From Campylobacteraceae bacterium UBA1877 (lineage in GTDB: Bacteria > Campylobacterota > Campylobacteria > Campylobacterales > Campylobacteraceae): a stretch of 9,276 nt of DNA. The notes beneath the pieces are model-generated. The model ran no database searches and was not told where the DNA came from. It saw only the letters and a program-made list of their open reading frames with translations. The DNA is taken from positions 1 to 9,276 of the forward strand of contig DDHL01000059.1 in assembly GCA_002352945.1 (NCBI GenBank), in the 5' to 3' direction. Positions 4,840 through 9,276 of this stretch are shown one piece after another. The first letter of the stretch is position 1. Every line of letters begins with the position of its first letter. The translations under genes and the position numbers were made by a program.

Positions 4840-7800
4840 GCTACTTCATTAACCAATTCTTGCCCACTTTCATAAGCTTCTAAAAAGGTATCGGCAACAC
4901 CCATTTGAGTTTGGATTATCACATCTTGAAGCTTAGATGTAATGCAAAGCGTCAATGGTCTGCGTCCTGGATGTTTTTGAACCAACCGATAAAGCTCTTC
5001 TAAACGCTCCAAAGACTCTTCATAACTTAGACTAATTTCAACAGGCTCAGCTGGAGCTTGGCGGATTTTAGTTTCTACTTTCTCTTTTGATACATCTTCA
5101 AGATGCATCACTTTTAAAGCCTTGATATTTACAAATTGGTCATCTCTTTCGACTGCAACCTTGAAAGCTAAAGGTCTTTGCATATCCATGCTTTCAAGCT
5201 TTTCTAAATTTTTTTGAAAAACAGTAACCTCTAAGTTGCCATGCAAATCCATAAGGTTTACAAGTCCAAATTTATTGCCCCGCTTACTAATTTTTGTCAC
5301 AATCTCTTCAACTTTTCCAATAACAAGAGCTTCTGATCCATTTTCTAAATTATCAAACTCTGATGAGAGGGTATAGTTTAAATTCTCTATCTCTTTTTTA
5401 AACTCATCCAAAGGGTGTCCTGAGATATAAAAACCAATACTCTCTTTTTCTAAAGTTAGGACATGTTTTAAATCATATTCAGGGGCTTCTTGAATATTTA
5501 CTGCAATGCGAGTCATCTCCTCATTTTCACCAAAAAGAGAGTTTTCAGCCATTTTTTTAGCTTGATTTGCTTTATGGGCACACTCAATGATTATCTCAAT
5601 TTGGTCAAACAAAGCTCGCCTTGTATAGCCAAAACAGTCCAAGCTTCCCGATTTAATAAGAGCTTCTAAAACTTTCTTATTTACCTTTTGAGTATCAACT
5701 CGCGAAATAAAATCACTCAAATCTTCAAAGGGCTTTTCTTCTCTTGCCTCAATAATTGAACGAATTGCACCATGTCCAACACCCTTAACGGCTCCAAGAC
5801 CAAAGATAATTGCATCTTCACCGTCTTCAGTTTTACCACCTATAAATTCAATTTGAGAGTGCATAACCGATGGTGGCAAAAGCTTAATTCCAAGCCTTTT
5901 TACCTCATCAATATATTTTACAATCTTATCTGTATTATCCTGCTCGCTGGTTAATAAAGCAGCCATAAATTCTTGCGGATAAAAGGTTTTTAACCACGCT
6001 GTTTGGTAAGTAATCATTGCATAAGCTGCTGAGTGGGATTTATTAAATCCATATCCAGCAAACTTAACAATCAAATCAAAAAGCTCTTCTGCTTTAGCTT
6101 TATCAAAGCCTTTCTTTTGGGCGCCGTTGGCAAATTGGGTTTTGAGCCTATCCATCTCCTCTTTAATCTTCTTACCCATTGCCCGGCGAACCAAATCGGC
6201 GCCGCCAAGGCTAAATCCGCCTATAGTTTGCACTATTTGCATAACCTGTTCTTGATAAACAATGACCCCGTAAGTCGGCTTTAAAATCGGCTCAAGCTCT
6301 GGAAACATATACTCAATTTCGGCTCTTCCATGCTTTCGTTCAATAAAGTCATTGAGCATTCCAGACTCCATTGGGCCTGGACGATAAAGCGCTAAAACCG
6401 CGATAATATCTTCAAAACTTGTAGGTTTTAGTTTTGCATTAAGCTGCTGCATGCCACCCGATTCAATTTGAAAAAGGCCAATTGTATGTCCGCTTTGAAT
6501 TGTCTCATAAACCTTGGGCTCTTCCATACTGATTTCTGCCCAGTTAATCTCTTTATTGAAACGTTTTTTGATAAGCTTAATTGCATTATCAATTACAGTT
6601 AAAGTTTTAAGTCCCAAAAAGTCAAATTTAATTAAATCCACATCCTCAAGATATTTTAGGGAGTATTGAGTAACTAGGTGCTCTTCGCCAGATGGCTTAT
6701 AAAGTGGTGTTTTATGCCATAAGGGCTCATTTGAGATAACAACTCCAGCTGCATGCATTCCTGCGTTTCGATTAAGGCCCTCTAGTGCTAAAGCAAATTT
6801 CCAAACCCTAGCAGCCATAGAATCATTTTTAATTAGTTCACGCAATTTTGGCTCTTTTTGATAAGCGCCAGGCTTAAAGTCTTTATCGCCCTCTTTTCCT
6901 TTTCCATTAAGAGTAATTCCCAACTCATCTGGGATAAGTTTTGCCATCTTATCAGCTTGAGCGTAAGGAACGCCAAGGACTCGAGCAACATCTCTAATAA
7001 CACCTTTTGCAAGCATCTTACCAAAGGTGATAACTTGAGCAACATTGTATCTGCCATATTTTTGAACAACATAATTAATAATCTCTCCACGCCTGCTTTG
7101 ACAAAAATCCACATCAATATCTGGCATGCTTACACGCTCTGGATTCAAAAACCTCTCAAAAAGCAAGTTGTATGGCATTGGATCAATATCGGTAATCTTT
7201 AAAGCATACGCTACTAAGCTTCCAGCAGCAGACCCACGACCTGGACCAACCGGAATCCCGCGACTCTTTGCCTCTTTAATAAAATCCCAAACTATTAACA
7301 TATACCCTGGAAACTTCATTGAATTTATAATATCAATCTCGCGCTCTAATCGCTCCTTATACATTGCATGTTTTGATTTATCTACATGTAAAAGCCGCTC
7401 TTGTAAACCTAACCTACATTGGTGTTCAAACAAAACCTTGTCATTTTCTAAGCTATACTCTTTATCTGGTTCGGGAAGTTTTAAATTCTCTTTTTTGGAG
7501 TATTCGAGTGTAAATTTAAAATTTGGAGGAGTTGGGTTTCCAAGCTTTAACTCCAAATTACACTTTTGCACAATCTCTTGAGTATTTTCAATAGCCTCTG
7601 GAATATCAGCAAAAAGCTCAGCCATCTGCTCTGGAGATTTTAAATAAAACTCATGCACAGAGTGGCGCAAACGGTTTGGATCATCAAACTCTTTGTTCAT
7701 TGCAATACACATAAAGGCTTCATGGGGTTCGGCATAATCCTCATAAGGGTAGTGAGTATCATTGGTTGCAATGAGCTTGATTCCAGTCTCTTGTGAAAGA

Positions 7801-8402
7801 CGGATAATATCATCATCAATAAACCGCTGATCGCTAATGCCATGACGCATTATCTCAAGATAAAAATCATCTCCAAAAATATCTTTATACTCTAAAGCAA
7901 TCTCTTTTGCCTTCTCATACCCTTTTGCACCAAACTGGACATTTCTTTTATTATTAAGATTTAAATGCCAGTTAATCTCACCTTGCAAGCAAGCAGCAGA
8001 GCAAATTAATCCTTCACTATGTTCACGCAAAAGTTTTTTGTTTATACGCGGATAGTAGTAAAAGCCTTTGATAAAACTTTGCGAAGAGAGATACATAAGG
8101 TTTTTGTATCCAGTATAATTTTTAGCTAATAAGCAAAGATGGAATCGTTGTTTCGTGCTTTTATCATCTAACTCTTCACCATTGTGTAAATACGCTTCCA
8201 TTCCTATGATAGGTTTTATGCCTGCTTTTTTCATCGTTTGATAAAAATCGATTGCGCCAAACATATTTCCATGATCTGTTATAGCAACAGATTTTACGCC
8301 TTGATTTTGAAGTGCTTTTGCTAAATCTTTAATTCGGTTTGCCCCATCTAAAAGTGAATATTCCGTATGTAAATGAAGGTGGGTAAATTGGATTTGACTC
8401 AC
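4836..8402 (-). CDS. dnaE: DNA polymerase III alpha subunit (replicative polymerase)
   Basis: This is the catalytic subunit of the replicase, 1188 residues, full length for the Proteobacteria/Campylobacterota DnaE1 type. The N-terminal PHP domain (about 5-280) keeps apparent metal ligands H10, H12, D19, H44, E69, H88, C138, D215 and H217. The polymerase core has GPGRGSAAGS (386-395), MPDIDVDF with catalytic D428/D430, and FDFLGL with D594, corresponding to E. coli D401, D403 and D555. YRPGPM, HAAGVVIS and GYGFNKSHSAAYA are also present. The clamp-binding motif is ENSLFG at 953-958, and a C-terminal OB domain covers about 1020-1097. The start is GTG at 8400-8402: AAAAGGA (8410-8416, minus strand) lies 7 bases upstream and the protein begins directly before the PHP HLH motif. 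It is transcribed alone, convergent with the usp gene and divergent from the sensor gene. No damage is seen in the frame. Confidence 0.98.
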   Translation of the reverse strand: MSQIQFTHLHLHTEYSLLDGANRIKDLAKALQNQGVKSVAITDHGNMFGAIDFYQTMKKAGIKPIIGMEAYLHNGEELDDKSTKQRFHLCLLAKNYTGYKNLMYLSSQSFIKGFYYYPRINKKLLREHSEGLICSAACLQGEINWHLNLNNKRNVQFGAKGYEKAKEIALEYKDIFGDDFYLEIMRHGISDQRFIDDDIIRLSQETGIKLIATNDTHYPYEDYAEPHEAFMCIAMNKEFDDPNRLRHSVHEFYLKSPEQMAELFADIPEAIENTQEIVQKCNLELKLGNPTPPNFKFTLEYSKKENLKLPEPDKEYSLENDKVLFEHQCRLGLQERLLHVDKSKHAMYKERLEREIDIINSMKFPGYMLIVWDFIKEAKSRGIPVGPGRGSAAGSLVAYALKITDIDPMPYNLLFERFLNPERVSMPDIDVDFCQSRRGEIINYVVQKYGRYNVAQVITFGKMLAKGVIRDVARVLGVPYAQADKMAKLIPDELGITLNGKGKEGDKDFKPGAYQKEPKLRELIKNDSMAARVWKFALALEGLNRNAGMHAAGVVISNEPLWHKTPLYKPSGEEHLVTQYSLKYLEDVDLIKFDFLGLKTLTVIDNAIKLIKKRFNKEINWAEISMEEPKVYETIQSGHTIGLFQIESGGMQQLNAKLKPTSFEDIIAVLALYRPGPMESGMLNDFIERKHGRAEIEYMFPELEPILKPTYGVIVYQEQVMQIVQTIGGFSLGGADLVRRAMGKKIKEEMDRLKTQFANGAQKKGFDKAKAEELFDLIVKFAGYGFNKSHSAAYAMITYQTAWLKTFYPQEFMAALLTSEQDNTDKIVKYIDEVKRLGIKLLPPSVMHSQIEFIGGKTEDGEDAIIFGLGAVKGVGHGAIRSIIEAREEKPFEDLSDFISRVDTQKVNKKVLEALIKSGSLDCFGYTRRALFDQIEIIIECAHKANQAKKMAENSLFGENEEMTRIAVNIQEAPEYDLKHVLTLEKESIGFYISGHPLDEFKKEIENLNYTLSSEFDNLENGSEALVIGKVEEIVTKISKRGNKFGLVNLMDLHGNLEVTVFQKNLEKLESMDMQRPLAFKVAVERDDQFVNIKALKVMHLEDVSKEKVETKIRQAPAEPVEISLSYEESLERLEELYRLVQKHPGRRPLTLCITSKLQDVIIQTQMGVADTFLEAYESGQELVNEVA

Positions 8403-8409
8403 GTTTAAA

Positions 8410-8416
8410 TCCTTTT
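8410..8416 (-). promoter_or_regulatory. dnaE: Ribosome binding site supporting the GTG start of dnaE
   Basis: On the minus strand AAAAGGA is followed by 7 bases and GTG. There is no in-frame ATG near the expected N-terminus, so this site decides the GTG start. Confidence 0.65.
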
Positions 8417-8431
8417 GTGTAAACTTAGTTC

Positions 8432-8437
8432 ATTATA
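8432..8437 (-). promoter_or_regulatory. -10 box of the dnaE promoter
   Basis: TATAAT on the minus strand, about 30 bases before the GTG start. No good -35 box is found at 16-18 bases upstream (TGGGCT at 17), but the upstream DNA is AT-rich, which fits the phylum's relaxed -35 requirement. Confidence 0.5.
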
Positions 8438-8477
8438 AGAAATTTGCCCTTAAAAGCCCATCTTAAAAAATAAAAAA

Positions 8478-8506
8478 TTGACAGTATGAAAAAGTTAAGA
8501 TAGAAT
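8478..8506 (+). promoter_or_regulatory. Sigma-70 promoter of the membrane sensor gene
   Basis: A perfect -35 TTGACA (8478-8483), a 17-base spacer and -10 TAGAAT (8501-8506) lie 29 bases before the start codon at 8536. It is divergent to the dnaE promoter. A full consensus -35 is unusual in this phylum, so strong constitutive expression is possible. Confidence 0.7.
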
Positions 8507-8520
8507 ATGAGTATGGTCAT

Positions 8521-8526
8521 AAAAGG
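8521..8526 (+). promoter_or_regulatory. Ribosome binding site of the sensor gene
   Basis: AAAAGG is 9 bases before ATG 8536, which supports that start. Confidence 0.5.
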
Positions 8527-8535
8527 TTATTTGCT

Positions 8536-8784
8536 ATGCAATATTTAACGAACCGAATTTTAACTAAATATCTTCTTTTTTTAGCTCTTATTTTCACTCT
8601 TTGCGTAAGCTTTATAGTAGGAACACATATTTATATTAAAAACTCCAACATTGCAAATGAAAAAGAAGAAGATAAAATCAATGCACAAATTGCAAAAATT
8701 CGGTTAATTGATGCAGATATTTACGCCCTGCACAGCTTTTTTATTCAATTACAGCTGCTACTGCAAATAATTTTGAAAGATTAA
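8536..8784 (+). CDS. Membrane sensor protein, N-terminal fragment (frameshifted)
   Basis: The first 82 codons of a membrane signalling protein. A short basic N-terminus (NRILTKY) precedes one membrane segment (about residues 12-34), then a charged helical stretch starts the periplasmic domain. After HSFF (residues 66-69) the frame leaves the natural protein and stops at 8782-8784. The sequence resumes in frame 3 as FYSITAATANNFERLRV and runs into the next entry. Adding one T to the run of six at 8737-8742 restores a single frame. The architecture (N-in membrane segment, helical periplasmic region, second membrane segment) is typical of histidine kinases, chemoreceptors or diguanylate cyclases. 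The signalling domain is outside the window, so the class cannot be named. The start is supported by a promoter and ribosome site. Confidence 0.6.
   Translation: MQYLTNRILTKYLLFLALIFTLCVSFIVGTHIYIKNSNIANEKEEDKINAQIAKIRLIDADIYALHSFFIQLQLLLQIILKD
8737..8742 (+). other. Frameshift site in a T6 run
   Basis: Frame 1 reads HSFF across this run and then loses protein character; frame 3 gains it from here. One missing T explains both. It is either a homopolymer error or a real or phase-variable frameshift. Confidence 0.6.
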
Positions 8785-8786
8785 GA

Positions 8787-9221
8787 GTGATTGATCGCAT
8801 GGATAGGCGTATTTATATGATAAAGCAGCAATTATATGGGTTTAAACAAGAAGAGTGCCTTGCTGAATTTGATACAAAAACTCAACTCATACAACAACTT
8901 CCTACCCACTTAAATGAGTTAAAAAAGTGGACAAATATTGCAACACAAAATGCTAATTTGCGCAACACTTACCTAAAAGAAGGGGGCGAAAAAATGCAAT
9001 CACTTGCAGTAAGGCTTCGCCAAATGAATACAAACTCCCCTGAACTATTTCAAAGAATGCACAACACTTTAGTAATTGAACTTATACATGATGCTTTGGC
9101 CAAAAGAAGTGCACTTAAAGAGAGAAATATTTTATTGCAAAAAAATTATGCTCTTTTAGAGTGGCTGGTCTCTTTTGGCGTGTGTGGTTTTTTTTTTGTT
9201 TTTTTTTTTTTTTATGGTTGA
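8787..9221 (+). CDS. Membrane sensor protein, periplasmic part and second membrane segment (continuation, truncated)
   Basis: This continues the protein of 8536-8784 in another frame. The open frame actually extends back to 8712, with protein-like sequence from 8736, so the GTG at 8787 is not a true start. It has no ribosome site. The chain is mostly helical and charged, with coiled-coil character: it is rich in Gln, Lys, Asn and Leu, including QQLPTHLNELKKW and KRSALKERNILLQKNYALL. A second membrane segment begins at LEWLVSFGVCG. After about 9188 the residues are almost all Phe, encoded by poly-T, and the stop at 9219-9221 is not credible. The real gene would go on to a HAMP and output domain. 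No family was recognised. Confidence 0.5.
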   Translation: MIDRMDRRIYMIKQQLYGFKQEECLAEFDTKTQLIQQLPTHLNELKKWTNIATQNANLRNTYLKEGGEKMQSLAVRLRQMNTNSPELFQRMHNTLVIELIHDALAKRSALKERNILLQKNYALLEWLVSFGVCGFFFVFFFFYG

Positions 9222-9264
9222 TTTTTTTTTTTTTTGTGTTTTTTTTTTTTTCTATTTTTTTTTT
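9188..9264. repeat. Poly-T low-complexity tail, probably low-quality contig end
   Basis: About 67 of 77 bases are T, in runs of 10, 15, 14, 13 and 10 separated by single odd bases. It lies inside a gene that should encode a membrane segment and cytoplasmic domain. Only 12 bases (9265-9276) of normal composition follow. A read or assembly artefact is more likely than a biological tract. Confidence 0.65.
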
Positions 9265-9276
9265 GCTCCGCTCATG

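Noticed and set aside
6858..7581. Overlapping plus-strand open frames of 114 and 151 codons opposite dnaE
   Set aside because: They are antisense to highly conserved polymerase-core codons (including DIDVDF), have no ribosome sites, and encode Ser/Leu/Ile-rich sequence typical of shadow frames.
8403..8424. Short inverted repeat GTTTA / TAAAC flanking the dnaE ribosome site
   Set aside because: Only a 5-base, AT-rich stem with a 12-base loop; too weak to claim as a regulatory hairpin.
8446..8468. Direct repeat GCCC-TTAAAA-GCCC and a further TTAAAA in the dnaE/sensor intergenic region
   Set aside because: Too short and AT-biased to separate from chance; no known operator was recognised.

Overview
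The window is AT-rich DNA that looks like a free-living or deep-branching member of the Campylobacterota (Epsilonproteobacteria). This rests on recalled family resemblance, not a database search: a cytosolic FlgS-type histidine kinase with the N-terminal region typical of that phylum, a DUF234/winged-helix protein of a kind common there, and a DnaE of about 1190 residues with an intact PHP domain. Promoters show strong -10 boxes and mostly weak -35 boxes. No tRNA, rRNA, CRISPR array or insertion sequence was seen.

Layout. Bases 1-718 hold the 3' part of a DUF234/PD-(D/E)XK-type gene. Its reading frame is broken near base 29 and the true start lies off the left edge. Its stop overlaps the start of flgS (711-1730), which encodes the kinase that feeds the FlgR/sigma-54 flagellar cascade. 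A sigma-70-like promoter sits at the flgS stop and drives a tight four-gene operon (1781-4839): a PII-like signalling protein, a two-CBS-domain protein, a membrane protein made of two fused DUF1538 repeats, and a two-domain UspA protein. Junctions are a 4-base overlap, a 1-base gap and a 4-base overlap. The dnaE gene (4836-8402) converges on this operon with overlapping stop codons. A divergent 133-base intergenic region then leads to a membrane sensor gene (8536 onward). That gene is frameshifted in a T run and collapses into poly-T sequence that looks like a low-quality contig end.

How the genes fit together. The most interesting unit is the PII / CBS / DUF1538 / Usp operon. DUF1538 proteins include the UmpAB Na+(Li+,K+)/H+ antiporter of Halomonas. 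Here the two halves are one polypeptide, with matching motifs exactly 251 residues apart. The three co-translated soluble partners all belong to families that commonly bind adenine nucleotides. The inference is a cation/proton antiporter, or related transporter, gated by cellular energy or nucleotide state. The PII-like protein has a shortened T-loop without the uridylylated tyrosine, so it is unlikely to be an ordinary GlnB/GlnK.

Reliability. There are two apparent one-base losses in homopolymers (near 27-29 and 8737-8742) and a tail of about 87% T. Single-base indels in this sequence should be treated as suspect until reads are inspected.
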